Source: Plasmopara viticola
Lineage: Eukaryota > Oomycota > Peronosporomycetes > Peronosporales > Peronosporaceae
Direction of reading: 5' to 3'
Assembly (NCBI GenBank): GCA_001695595.3
Contig: MBPM02000018.1
Coordinates: forward strand, 434,001-498,000
DNA length: 64,000 bases
Below the pieces are notes generated by a model, which saw only the letters and a list, made by a program, of their open reading frames with translations, was not told the DNA's origin and searched no databases. The first letter of the stretch is position 1. The number at the start of each line of letters is the position of its first letter. This document shows positions 1-12,468 of the stretch, one piece after another. A program made the position numbers and the translations under genes.

Positions 1-1370
1 GAACTTAATTTCTACACGATTCATCACAGTACAGTCAGCAAATTGCCTTAGCAACAAGTTTTCTTGCCTAAGAGGCTCTCTGGCGGGCGAACGCTTCGCG
101 GCTTGCCGCTTACGGTAGTGGCACAGACTTTTTATAGCTGCGGCCCAAAGCACAAGGACCAAGTTTTGTGTAGAGCACCTTCCTGGGAGCCAACTTGGTC
201 ATCAGAATGGCGCAGCCGACCGGCAGCTTTTTTGCGCTGCCTTACTACTCTTCCGAGAAATTATTTTGTGCGGTTTTACCGCTTTTTACGCAAGATTGAC
301 TTCTTACATTCCATTAGATTCCTCTTCATGCGTTAACTAATTGACAAAATTGTTGGCGTTGGCTCCAAGGATTCGAAATGTGAAGCAAGGGGGGTAAAAA
401 TCTCGCTTTTATTGAGTTGTTGAGCCCGGGATCAAGTAACTCGTTGGTGTCGAGTATCTTGGACACGCTAAATGTACACGTGAAATTCCTTACGGCTTCT
501 GTTTTGCCCGATGCAGTAGAAGAGCAACATATCGTCGTGGCGTGCACTGTAATGCCATTTTTGCAGATGACCAAATTGATCGAATAATTGTACGGAAGGA
601 TAGCTTGACATGTGACCGGTGGAAAATAACTGCTTTGAAAAGCTATGCAAGAGAAGTGTCATGACTAACAAAACGATTGACTTGCAGAATTAGGATGCAG
701 AGCTATTATCCTACTGTAGACAAGGTAGATAAAGTGATTATCATGAAAAGAAAATAACTAAAATGTTACAAGCGCTGTTCGACTAATAAAATCATTATTG
801 CATGTTTTCATGTCACATGGGAAAAAGTTACATTTAAAGCTCAGATTTTTTCTAATTAATTCTTCGTTTTGTTCAACAAAAATAACACATGAATTGTGAA
901 GAAGAAAATAGTGGGCTAGAGCATGATTCCATCGTAATTTTGTCGACTTTTGCTTCCGTCGTACTGGAAAGCTTGCAGTCACGCGAATCACACGAAATCC
1001 TTTTTTCAAACTAAGAGATTACACTTCATTACTTTGGGACCACTCCGCAATCACGGCGACCGATATAAGCTCCCTTTTTTCAAAATTGGATGTTCGTTGG
1101 TAAAAAAATATTACATAGATACTCTGCAGGATCGCGCGTGACGCAGCCGACCATAGACGCCAAATATGGTGAATGAATGCAACCGTGGCAATTCGTTAAT
1201 AAAATTTAGCGAATTCACAATATGTTTCTTTGCAGCCCGTTATTGCGACAAAGAGTATCGTAGCCAAATCAACAGATCTGCTTCGAAGACTCTCGTAAAA
1301 GAAGGTGGAGGAGACATACAATTTCTTTATTAGCCTTACGACGACCACTGATCTTTTACTACAACCACGT

Positions 1371-1878
1371 TCATTTACAGTCAGTTTTGCCGGCATAAAA
1401 CTTGCCGTCCTTCGAGTTCTCACAGCCACACTCGCCCGTTTCGGGGTCTTGAATGCATCCGGTACCGACGCCCTTATTCGTACCGTTGCCACTACTCAAT
1501 AGCACCGAAACATTAGTACCACCATTATGAATAAAATAGAAATCAAGCGACTTACTTCCAAAAGAACGTCCAGCAGTCTTCTTTTTTCTCCATTTCGGTT
1601 TTCATCGGCCCGTCACAAGTGTACGCATGACACGTGCCGTACGGGTAGCCATGATTGCCGTCGTACTTATGATCCTGAATAAAGATGGCGAAGACCTGCT
1701 TATCATGTGTGCGAGTGTTGTGAGAGCATTCTGCAGCTTGTATTGCTGGGGAACTCGTCGTTGCTTTGCAGTTGACGGTAGTTGGGCACATGCCGAGGGA
1801 GTTGGTTCGACAGGGGTCAAGAGTAGCAGAAGTTATCGCGGGGGCGGCGAAGAGCGGAAGAACAAACGAGACGCGCAT
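1371..1878 (-). CDS. Small secreted cysteine-rich protein, left copy
   Basis: Two-exon gene encoding 147 residues. Exon 1 is 1878-1556 and exon 2 is 1491-1371 (TGA stop), joined through a GTAAGT donor and a TAG acceptor (an alternative acceptor 3 nt upstream would add one residue). The first ~18 residues form a signal peptide (MRVSFVLPLFAAPAITSA). The mature part has 11 cysteines, including a late C-G-C motif, and the conserved-looking stretch YPYGTCHAYTCDGP. Length, signal peptide and cysteine content fit the small secreted cysteine-rich apoplastic proteins of oomycetes; no specific function can be assigned. The ATG at 1878 was chosen because it directly begins the signal peptide. A second, slightly different copy lies at 34621-35128 in the other arm. 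Confidence 0.85.
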
Positions 1879-1907
1879 TTTGACCAAAAAGGTAGCTGCT
1901 GCTCAAA

Positions 1908-1925
1908 GGAAAACTTTGAAAGTGA
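1908..1925 (-). promoter_or_regulatory. Candidate oomycete initiator-like core promoter
   Basis: On the minus strand, tcactttcaaagttttcc lies about 30-48 bp upstream of the secreted-protein ATG. It resembles the oomycete initiator (TCAYTTYNNAWTTT-like), and the same 18 bases are kept in the right-arm copy. No expression evidence; the assignment rests on motif and spacing. Confidence 0.4.
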
Positions 1926-2049
1926 GGTCGTTCATTTCGATGACAGGTTTTAGCAAAACCACACGTAGCGGCAAAGCTTTTCAACATTAAGACAGCGTAA
2001 TCGTGCCGTTTCGATATTTGATTGCCGATGTTTGCACCAGAGATTTGCA

Positions 2050-5000
2050 TCCTACAATGATGTTACTTCTTAAGCTTTTCAGATGACGCCTTTTTCTTTA
2101 CAGAAAAAAGCAGCAATTTAACAACCACTCGTCGCACGACCTCCCGATCCGGCATCACGAAAAGCATGCGCATGTAAGGTGTCGATCGCTTACTTTAAAT
2201 CTGTTTTCTCTTTTAGCAGCTGTTTAAAATCTAGCACGATCAGCCCTGAAAATGTACAAATGTAGGGTAGATTTCGCATTACTTATATACTGACACATTT
2301 ACGATTAAAGTTTCTCCAAACAGTGTTGTCAAAATGCCAGGATATTGACATCCAGTAATGACGATCTGAGACTTAAAGTCGTGAAAATGGCTTGCTCGGA
2401 TCCAGAGACTTTGATACGGCTACCTTGAGTGCTCACCAGCTATTATTTAGAATGCCATTTTTTCGCTTTCCAGCGACCGCTTGACGGTATATTGTGCTAC
2501 AGGAGAGTACAAATTGGCGAAAGCAGATGCTGACGTACGAAATAGGGTCAAAATGTACTCTAGGAAAAAAAGTTGATCTCGTACAAAGGTGGTCGACGCT
2601 TACGCTCGTGGCGTCGAACAACGGCTACGTGGAGCGAGGCGCTGAGCTGGAGTGGGTGGCTGATAAATTTTTGTGCTATCGTGATGGAAAGACCAATTTA
2701 TTTTGCTATTTTGCCAGATCTTCGGCTGAAAAAAATGCGATTTTCGCATCGAGTAAGGATGTAGTGTTACTGCATCTAGTAACAATACTTCTGCGCCATT
2801 TTTTAGGTTAATTTTTTAAGATTCTATTTAAGCTGCCATTTGAATTTTGAGCCTTCGTGCGTCAGAGTAGGCAAAAGTAGGGTAGCAAATACAAAGAGTG
2901 TAATCGCAATTTTTTTATAGTGGAACACGGGTCCACAAGAGGTCTATCTGCTGGAAACAAAAATGATACGATACATGTACGAGTGACGATATCATTTATG
3001 TCGTTGCTCAAAGCAAAAGTATATCGATGGTGATGGTCTCAGAAAGAAGCTGGTATATCTTTCTTGATTTGCAAATACGGTAGCGTTTAAACGCTTCGTC
3101 GACAAAATAATGGCCAATACATAGGACGTTTCAGTTTCTGTTTTTCGCGCGTTGTTAATGTTGACAAGCTCGTGCTAAGAAATTTAGACTATTTATTTTC
3201 TTCTTGCAAAACTTGGACCTATGTAAGTGATAAATTCGTGCAGAAAAAACAGAGCAATTCTTTGCTTGCTAAAAAAGTGGACTTGCAAGGCTTGAGCCGA
3301 CAGATTAAAGTCTTAGTAGCAGCAGTCTGGCTTGTATCTTGCACTCAGCAATAATCATTGGAAAGTTATGACAACACCAGCTTCGGACAACAAACTTTGG
3401 CCTTGCGTCAATTAAAAGCTATCATAAGGTGCAATGAAAGCCTTATAGTCGCTGCAACTGACGGCGTACATCCGAGACAAACCTGCTGATCTTCATTGAG
3501 AAGGTCAGCAAAAAATATTCGTTGTTGAATGTCGGCAATCACATAAAGATTCTTTAAGGGCACATTAACAGATGGCTTTTCCAACAAATATTTACTTATT
3601 AATTGAGTAAATAATCATTTTATTATCATCACGAAGTCATTTCCTTCTATTTTAAAAGATTTATTCCTTTATATATTGGTATAAGAAACGTAAATTAGTT
3701 TTTCAAATTTACAAAAGCCTCGAAACCGCAGAAGACTTGTGTTAAAAGGCGTGGGAGGATGTTTAATTTTTCTATTTGCCATGCACGAGTGCTATCTATA
3801 TCATCAACTAATGAACGATTGTCAAATTCTGGCGCAGATAGAAACCCATCAATCTTACCACAGGCAAAACCGACCCTGTGACTTGAGCAGTCAGTCGCTC
3901 GATCCTAAATCGGGTGGTAACCCACAGGATCGCAATAAAAGCAGCCGGAGATAAATCACCAAAGAGGACAATCAATCACACCCAAAGATGTGGCTACCCT
4001 ACCAACCCGCATTCAAAAGAGTGTGCAACAGCTACGTAAAATGGACGTGCCACTACCTCGGAAAATCCCAAGGTGTAATGAAGGGTACGAAACCCGGTCC
4101 TGTTCGGATAACAACCAGCGTCCCACGTTAGGGGAACATTACTTTTTGCGTGGGCAAGCATTTGACGATTTATGAACAAAATCAATCACCTGAATGTTAG
4201 TCTAAGCCTTCAGCTTTGTTTAAAAATGAGGGTCCGCATTTATTTGCGCTCTCATCCACGATACCATGCGCTCCGCATGCTCAAACTTTCTGCCTTAAGG
4301 CTGGACAAACTCCCAGATATTGTCAATCATCCCCGATTATATAAATATCATATGTTAAGCTTAAAATCGCAAACGAAGCCATCTGTAGCGTTTAAGAGCA
4401 TTTATATTTTCGTCATTTTACAGCCAAAGTTAATTGAAATTGCTATACGATCAACATTACAATTAATAGAACAATCTTTGTGCAGCACATCGATTATAGT
4501 CATCGCGTAGTTCATAATAGAGGCAATTGCGGCTGCTTTCTTTTTATCGGTGCACAAATGAATAGTTTGGCGTTCGTTTCCATCCCAAGAGATTGTGTGA
4601 TGTCCAAAGATTCTACAGTATGCTCAGCTTTAACAATGATTTGAAGTTTCATACGATGGCGAAAGACCACTCATTACACTCGCTGGTAAATTGGTGCCGG
4701 TCATCGCTAGCGACTATTTAGTTACCTCGCTGATCAAAACCAGTGTTTCCATTAGTCATGTTAAATCTAAATGAATTTGGCTGTGTTTGTTTCGTCGAAA
4801 TTTAAACGAGTTTGGCTGTATTTGCTTCGTCGTTTAGCCAGGGAAAATAGCATAAAATTATTCGCTCTTCGTTTTTGCAAGCGGTAACTTACTGTCAATT
4901 CTTCGTTGGCAGTCTTTAACTGTGTACGTAAGAACAAGTTCGTGTCGATTCGCAGCGCATTGTATTCGATAATTGTGTATCAAACGAGAAGCAGGAGAGT

Positions 5001-8000
5001 TTATTACGCCGAAAAAACCTAAGGAAAATAATCCATTTGACACGTTCAAGTTGCTCGATAGCATGAGTCTTCACATGCAATTACCTCCTCAGGCTCATAA
5101 AGCTAGCGAGACCTCGCAGCAGCGCAAGCTACGCCTCCAAAAAGTGAGGGAGAGCGGGTCGATTCATCTTGGAGTCTTTGCCCTCGCAGTAGCATCTAGT
5201 GCAGGATGAAAGCTGCTTTTTCCACCGATGAAGGAAAGAATAAGCAAAACACATCTTGGATAGAAAATTTTGAGATGGCCGTTTAAGGAGCCACTACCTC
5301 GTGTAACTTTCTGTATGTGGCGTTTGCACTCTCTCATCTGGCAAGCTGGGGTAAAAGGTGGTCACTTACCCGTAACAATAGCATTTAGCGCTCTGAGAGC
5401 ACACGAAGAAACAGTTATATGCAGTGTTTTTCCGGCAAGCCTTCAACCCCACCAACGCTAACATATTTTGCTTGCAAGCAAGAGTAAAAGCAGTTTTACA
5501 AAACTCCTTTACAAATAAAGGGAGTTGACGGCCACCGCTACAAGTTTGCCACGCCACCACCAAGTCGCGGTGGCTGTATCGATAAAATAGCCGAAGGCAG
5601 ATACGATTTGAACATCATGTTAGAGGATTCGGGGTGCGACGATGATAAATTACAGCTCAGAGAATTTTATTACTCTGAAGTGCCGTAGATGCGCAGCTCC
5701 TCGGTCGACAGGACTAGATTAGTAGATAGTTAGCCTAATCCTAGCCAAAGCCAAGTCATTTTGAAGGTGACTCGTTTCAACTGACGAAGTCACAATTTAG
5801 TAGTTTAAGGTTACTGACGTATAAACATACTGGAATGTGAGGGTGTGACGCATTCAATTTTCAGCATAGTTCTGATTATTGAAACCGGGTGGTAACATTG
5901 TTAAAGATTACCGAAAGGTATGCCATACCAGTGTATATCACACTCTTACGACGCCGAGTGAAATATACAAAGTGGCATTTGATGCGGCGCTAAAAGTACG
6001 CGCATAGCAGACTCAAGTTTTGCTGAAACAGTTGGGGTTTCAAGGATAAGTTTCTTTCGTGCATGCCATACAAAAAGTGACCTTCGAAAATCCCGCATGG
6101 CCCACCAAGCAGTTGAGCGTACCTATTGGCGTTATGGCCTACATTGGTTGGATAATGCTCATGTAAAGAGCCCTCCTGTTATTCGTTGAACTTGTCTTCT
6201 AAAGCGTTAGTGGTCACTCTAGGAATCGAAGCCGGTGTCGATTTACGGTCCCTAATCTAAATTTAAAATGAGTTTGACCTTCCACGATTGACCTTTGCAC
6301 TACGGACTCAATTCATCCATTTCGATGACCAATCAGGCAGCAAAAATAGCTGCTATTCGGCTTTTTACATAACGATGACCAAACCCAACAACCAAGAAGG
6401 CTACTTTCGACATTTGAAGATGCATCTGCTCTACAACCGGGCTCCACAACCGCGCTCAGTAGCTAACGTTGAAATTACCACAAACGCTTATCCTGCCACA
6501 AAGGCTGTGTGTACTATTTAGGCTGTGCTTGAAAGAAACACCTCAATTGCTATAAAAGCTGTACCTGCGCTGCAGGCGATAGGCCAAAAAGTGATTCGCC
6601 CACCAAAAAGCAATAGAAGATGTTCTAATAGACATATGTGTCCACAAAGACCACCAAGCGATTCCAAACTACAGAGGAACCCAAAATAAACGTCAATAAC
6701 CTCAAGCGGCTTCATGGCCTGAGGCAAATCTTACTGGTGGGCCTAGAGGCAAATATCTAACCTTAGATACTCGTGAAAATTAGATCTCCAACCTTGTGAT
6801 TGAGGAAGAGAAAAAAACTTACAGAAGGCAGCCCTTAAACATTCAAAGGTTGGATTCAACGATTCGAGTCAATAAAGTGGTCTATTACAGGCTCTACAAT
6901 TTGCTCATCGACAATTTTTTTCAGCACAAATCGCCATCCCGTGAGCGGCCTACGAATTTGGGAAACCTTTGATACTCTTAACATTACACTTGTATTGGTG
7001 AAACACTTTGGGAGTGGGTAAAACTTTCGGGTTTCGCTGACTGAAATCTCAAAGCATTCGACTACGCATTTTGCGTCCGTGAGCTTTGAAGTAAAACTTG
7101 GTCACTTACCTTTAAATGTTAACCTAGGCACTGGTAATGTAACGTTTGAGCGCAAGTGTACTGCCACTTCCGTTGTAACTAAACGCGCGGTCAAACGACT
7201 GCTGATTACGTGCGAATTGTTCGCTGCTTCAAATTTTAGATCAAAAAGCATCTGAGCAGCCGATCTAACAGCTCTCATGACCACGCCAATACATAAAAGC
7301 GTAGCTGGCTTTGGCAGCCAACGAGCATTCTCCTCCATTTATAGTTAAAGCCCCTGCGTAGCTGATTAGCGCATTCGGCAGTCGGGCTGCGGCTGTGAGA
7401 CATTTGCGAAGATACCGGACCTCTTTGACTGTATATTCTACGATCAACTGAACCACCGCGCTTCGCGGCTTAAGATTTTTGAATTGCGTCAGAAAGCCGA
7501 TTTATTAATGGTTAAGGATTTTAGGTTTGTCCTTCTTCTCAAAGCGCTCAAAATCAGCCCCTCATCGATACGATCACGATGGTGGAGACTATGAGCACTA
7601 TTACCCGCCGTATGGCTTCTTGTACTTGCCTTACCAGTTATTGCTAGCATTCTAACGCTCATAAGAGACTTGCACTATCAAGGATCGCGATTTTTCCACC
7701 GAGTATATCGACGTCGTCTTGAGAAATTAGATGGTGTGCGCCGACCCTATAACATTTCGGTTGGATCGTTCAAGGTCCGACGATGCAATGTTTATATTTG
7801 TTTGATAGTACCAATTTATCATTCTAGTGGTAGCTTTAGCACCCAGCAATATCGTATCTCCCGCAAGTAAAGTATCTTAATTTTCTTTTCATATGTGTTT
7901 GAAAATATGTTTCTCTTCTTTTACATCCAGCCGGCTTTTTGCAAAGACAGAAATTAGTTGCCGGGGAAAATAGAATTGAATCAGAGACCTACGAGAAAAT

Positions 8001-9957
8001 ACTAATCTTGCTCTATCCCGCTATTACCCGGGAGAATGTGCTTTTATAAGCGTTGACGGAGCGTTATTGTGTCTTATCATTCAAAAGCGTAAAGCCCTTA
8101 GATACGTGAGACGCAATGTAGATTGCAAGCTCACCTATTCGAAGTGATTGACCTACGAATGTGGCTTCTCAGCGGACGTACTTTGCAGTGTGTCATTAAG
8201 CACACAACTGACCTTTCTCGTCTGATCATTTTGCTATGACTGGTTACCGATTAATATGTTCTTATAAGCTGTAATAGTGTTTGCAAAACCGTAGCGGATA
8301 AATCGCGGATAAATTCTATGGCCGTCATGTCCGTAAGATCATATTGATTAGAACTGCTTGCTTTTCTTGCTAAACAGGTATCACACGATAGATAGAAACA
8401 TGACTTGGCCAATCGCGAAAGTTTTTATGAGGCATAGAATTACCACTATGGCCGAGCTGTCATTCAATTGTGGCAAGACAAAGATATAGCCGACTTATAT
8501 CGACTTCAAGCGGCCCGCCAGTACCGGCAAGATCTTTTATAAGCCGTTGTTTGAGCCGCGAATTTGACCAATTACCACATCACATAGCTCTCACATGTGG
8601 GACTATTTATGTAGTAGACTCAGAAAGAGTACAAAACGAATCAAGCTTAAACGACCACCGATTGGAGCACCAATTCCCTTAAAATGCAACCAGTGCTCTA
8701 GGGTTCCGTTGTTTTAAGCAACGAGTCTGGCGGATTCTTCTCATATTTGGGTATACCGTTTACCAATCCAGCTGCAGCATCACTTGTGCAAACATCCTGG
8801 CAATTCTTCCTGTAGTATGAGCCAACCTATTTTTTGGACTCTTTTGCATTCTGGCGCGTGATACTCTTCGACGCATTAATGTCTTTTAGACTTAAGAGGG
8901 TATTTTTCGTTTAAAATTCGTAAGCCTACCCATACAACCAGCCGCCCACCACTGCTGGTGGTCTTATGAATGCTGCCAAGCTTTGATGGACAAAGTTTCA
9001 ATGGTGTGCATGAAGCACACATCCATTATGATGTCCTAATTCTACTTTCTAAAGCACCTCTCCTCAAACGTTTTCCTGGCTTTGAAGGCAACATTTTGTC
9101 AGCGACGCTTTAAAGTCCTTGAGCAATACAAATGTTCGCTTCGTCGGCCCCTAGGGTTCCGGCACGTCTTGCTTTGCCTGCGGCAGGTTGCTACTATTGA
9201 ATGCTGGAATGCGCGGCAATTTGGAGTAGTGAGACTGTCTGTAGGTGTACTCTATTCGAGAGAATAATTTCGATCACCTCTTTCATTCTTCCTGCTTCCT
9301 TTTTAAATGGCGAATATAAGGTTGGTCCACCGCTGGGCCATCCTCAAACACAGTCGTTTTGACTTGCCTGGAGAGTGACGCTCCAGTATTGATACTTCCA
9401 GCTCTTTAAAATCTTAAAAGTAGTAATGAAACTCCCGCCTCTTTCACTTTCAAGCATTGAAGTGTGGACGCTAAGTTCGTCGGAAGAATCGCTTCTCTCA
9501 CTTGTTCCTTTAAGCATTTCTACAAGACAAAACACTTCGATAAAATGCTTTCATTGCTGAGTGCTCAGCTTCAAGCCAGTTTGGTCTTCCAGAAAAACAA
9601 TCGCTAACACCACGCACACCTAGTCTTTGTAACTAATACCGTTTAGAAAAAAAACTTTCCTTTAAAGGTTAATTCTTAAGCTTCTTTGCTTGGACCCTTT
9701 ACTTGGCGCTAAATCGAACGTACTAGAGCTTATGCTGCCTAAGCTTTACAACACACTTTTTTCCTAGAGCTTAGATATTCTGACGCAATTTAGCTGCTTG
9801 GCAAGAGGGATATTTCAAATGCAGTCGCCTCCTCAGGCCACGAAAGCCAACAAGTCTTTCGAGCAGTACAGACTGCACGCCCGACCAATGCAGCAAGGTG
9901 GTTTTATCCACCACAAAACCTTTGCGAGGATTGTGGTAGACAATTTGCATTATGAAG
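2050..9957. other. Decayed, unassigned DNA of the left arm
   Basis: No intact gene was recognised. Several open stretches read like old coding sequence: 4973-5209 (+, 78 codons), 5490-5686 (+, no ATG), about 6810-6960 (+), 7338-7102 (-, 78 codons) and 8400-8560 (+). Frames shift and stop repeatedly around them. All have counterparts in the right arm, so conservation there reflects duplication, not selection. No transposase, reverse transcriptase or other family motif was found. Two places (near 5072 and 9820) share a short ATGCA..CCTCCTCAGGC motif, which may mark related decayed units. Confidence 0.5.
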
Positions 9958-9968
9958 TGCTACCATGT

Positions 9969-10290
9969 AATGTAATGTATTACGTTATCGCGTTGCCAAG
10001 TTATGCACGTGCTAGGCTCAGTCTGGCTAGTCCACGGCATAGAGTGGTGTCCGCATACGTAGGGTCTCGTTCGGCGGGCAGTGCAGCCAGCACCGAGGTC
10101 GCGAGGGTCTTCGATTAGTTTGTTTAGCTCTGATTGGTAAGAGCTCAGGTTGCGCCCGGTGCTGGAGACCGTCGCGTCGAGGGTGAGACTCGTTAGAGAC
10201 CTGCAGATACCCGAGAGCACCTGCCCGAAGCGCGCGAGCATTTAGCCCCCGCGCTCGGAAGGAGGGCGTCACCTCAACCTTTTCCAAGCT
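9969..10290 (-). mobile_element. SINE-like 322-bp insertion, left arm only
   Basis: The insertion is flanked by a perfect 11-bp direct repeat, tgctaccatgt (9958-9968 and 10291-10301). The corresponding right-arm site near 26350 has that sequence only once and lacks the insert. Read on the minus strand, the element begins near ggaaaaggttgaggtgacgc and ends in a short A/T-rich simple repeat (acatt units). No terminal inverted repeats are visible. A related copy occurs at 54449-54777. Direct repeat, simple-repeat tail and lack of coding capacity fit a SINE; the promoter boxes could not be defined with certainty. Confidence 0.75.
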
Positions 10291-10430
10291 TGCTACCATG
10301 TGTAACGATATTACACAGTACTTTGTACAAAAAAATACATATACAAGCTTCCGATGACGACTTTTTACACACGGATCGAAGTGTACAATAGACTGCGCTT
10401 TAGAAATCAGTTTATAGACTACAATATATA

Positions 10431-10859
10431 CATTTTGGCTCCATTTTCTTGTATTCTTAAAAGCGACTAAACTTTATTCCTGCAATTTAGGCAGGGACTT
10501 TAGTATTTTCAGAAACGTCAGTATACAAACATGTAGGAATACTACTGAAGCTCTAGGCAAAAGCCCGGCCGTATCGTTATCGTCTATCAGTCGACTAGAC
10601 GTTATTAGTGTGGACGGCCTACGTACTAGCCACTTCTTATGGCTCGCTAGGAGAAGGCTTTGATCGAGCAGCAAGAGCTGAAAATTGAAGATAGAAGGGT
10701 CAGTTTAGATTCCGATATTTTGATGTTTTACAAGTACATCATGATGTCCATATTCGAATACATTATCTGTCATGAGAGTATAAACCTAACTTCTACACGA
10801 GTTACGTGTCCAGAATCAAAATCCCTCGCGTTAGTGTCATCCGCGGAGTGAGCACGACA
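10431..10859. other. Spacer between left arm and HVA22-like gene
   Basis: No gene is seen in these ~430 bp. The stretch must contain the promoter of the downstream gene; no clear initiator motif could be chosen. Confidence 0.5.
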
Positions 10860-12468
10860 ATGATACGGCTTGTGTTGGGTGCCCTCGTGGCATCCTATCT
10901 CTTTCACCAATTAGAGGCGCAGCAAGCCACCACTTTGACAAGCGAAGAGCTCGAAGCTTCCAACCACATCCTCACAGTATGTTGCTTAAGCACAATAACT
11001 CTCTATTTACCGTTACTACCACATTTCTTGACGTTAACTTTGTTCCTCGCAGCAAGACACGCTACCTCTGACCAACAATCTATCTATCCACTTTCTGTCG
11101 TCGGATCTGTTCAATGTCTCGCATGTTGCTCAGCTCTTCACGCAAAGTCCGGACTGGGGTGCCATTGGGTCTGCATTAGAAGCCGCCGTATTAGCCACGT
11201 TCCAGTGTTTAAAGCACTGGAGCATTTTCCTCCTATTAGTAGCAGTACCTGTTATGCAGGCGCTGGCTGTACTGGGTGAAGCAGCACTGCCACACGTAAT
11301 TACTGCAGTCAAAATGGCCGCAAGCTATGTGAGCAGGATGGATCCATTGTACCAGGCTCTTGTAGCAGGGTCTGTGGTGTTTGTTGCCATCTGTATTCGC
11401 CAGGGGTACGTGCATAGGGCAAGAATGCAGTACGTTCGCACAAGAAGGTTGCTGGAGCTGAAGTACCGAGTATTTGTGGCCAGTTTGAGTGCCAAGTGGC
11501 GCATCGTGGCAATTCTATTGCCTCATATTGTCTTTTTTGCATTGAGCTACGAAGCTCTTGCTTGGCTGCCTACGTTTTTAGTAGACGGACTAAGTAGTGA
11601 AGCGGTCTTTGGACTGCTGTCGGTGGGGTATCCACTGCTACACTCGATCGGAGCAATTCGACAAAAGCGGCTGTACCCAAAACGTTCCAAGGCGGCACCA
11701 GCCTTAAAATCAGGGAAAACAAGCGAATTGATGAAGAAGTTTGAGAAACTAAGTCTTCCAGACTACGAGTGGAGAGCGTACGAAGCGTGTTTAAAGTACT
11801 GGGTCATTTGGTCGCTAATCGACTGTGGGGTTGGTATTCTCACGCTCTGTTTACCAGTGCTCGTGACCTCCTTCTGTGCTGTGCCGCTACACTTTCGCAA
11901 CATCTTTCTCGTTTGGCTGCACTCTCCGTTCACGCGAGGAAATATTGCAATCTACACGTTGCTCAGTCCGCTCATTAGCCCATACGCCAATCGGGTCCAA
12001 GAACGCCAAGCAACTGTCAACGCAGAGACGGAAGAGAAAGCAAATTTTCTCATTCGCATACTCGTGTCATTTCGTGTGGTGCCAGAGCGACACGTGCACT
12101 TAGCAAAAGATTTGTGGTCGCAAGGACCTGCACTTTTTGGGCTGATCTTCATCTTCACGCCTGGCTTCATCGCGTCTCGTGGTTGCTCTCTCATGGGCTA
12201 TGGCTTCCCCGCCTACATTACAATTGGTGTTTTAGGCGAAAAACGCATTCGGCGATACGAATGGTGGCTCACATACTTTACTGTGGTCGTGACAGCGGAC
12301 TACGTAATGACCGCGATTGGAAGAGAGATTGGATGGCTGCCATTGTTTTACCACGTGAAGCTATTGATGATAATGTGGCTCCAATTCCCGTATTTTCAAG
12401 GCGCAGAACGAATTTTCAATTCTTTTTTTTCAAGCGTCTTCATAGTTCCAAAGCCCAAACACGATTAA
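10860..12468 (+). CDS. Membrane protein with two TB2/DP1/HVA22 (REEP-like) domains
   Basis: Two exons, 10860-10976 and 11053-12468, joined by a 76-nt GTATGT...CAG intron in phase 0, give 510 residues. Residues 1-20 look like a signal peptide or anchor. The C-terminal half holds two copies of the TB2/DP1/HVA22 fold: one at about 225-345 (VGYPLLHSIGAI, LKYWVIWSLIDC) and a better-conserved one at about 420-505 (GYGFPAYITIGVL, WWLTYFTVVVTADYV, FPYFQGAERIF). Proteins of this family (REEP5/Yop1/HVA22) shape tubular endoplasmic reticulum and usually carry a single domain, so the tandem form is longer than usual. It is the only intact host gene in the spacer of the inverted duplication. Confidence 0.85.

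Larger units (their letters stand above)
50..10430. repeat. Left arm of a ~10.4-kb inverted duplication
   Basis: The reverse complement of this stretch is found at about 26226-36515. Anchor points run in strict reverse order: the secreted-protein ATG at 1878 pairs with 34621, the block 4973-5209 pairs with 31204-31440, 9793 pairs with about 26527, and 10293 pairs with about 26350. Both arms carry the same decayed frames. Small insertions and deletions break colinearity: a 322-bp SINE-like insertion here at 9969, and about 105 bp missing here near 2935. The inner end is near 10430, where similarity to the right arm stops at a shared stretch reading tagactacaatat. The outer end is within the first ~50 bases or beyond the window. 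Confidence 0.93.

Noticed and set aside
3900..3935. Short imperfect palindrome gatcctaaatcgggtgg...ccacaggatc
   Set aside because: A single short hairpin in decayed DNA, mirrored in the other arm by duplication only; no regulatory context.
9969..10290. Open frames of up to 106 codons across the SINE-like insertion on both strands
   Set aside because: They run from flanking DNA through the insert and out again, are not shared between the two copies, and are explained by the higher G+C of the element.
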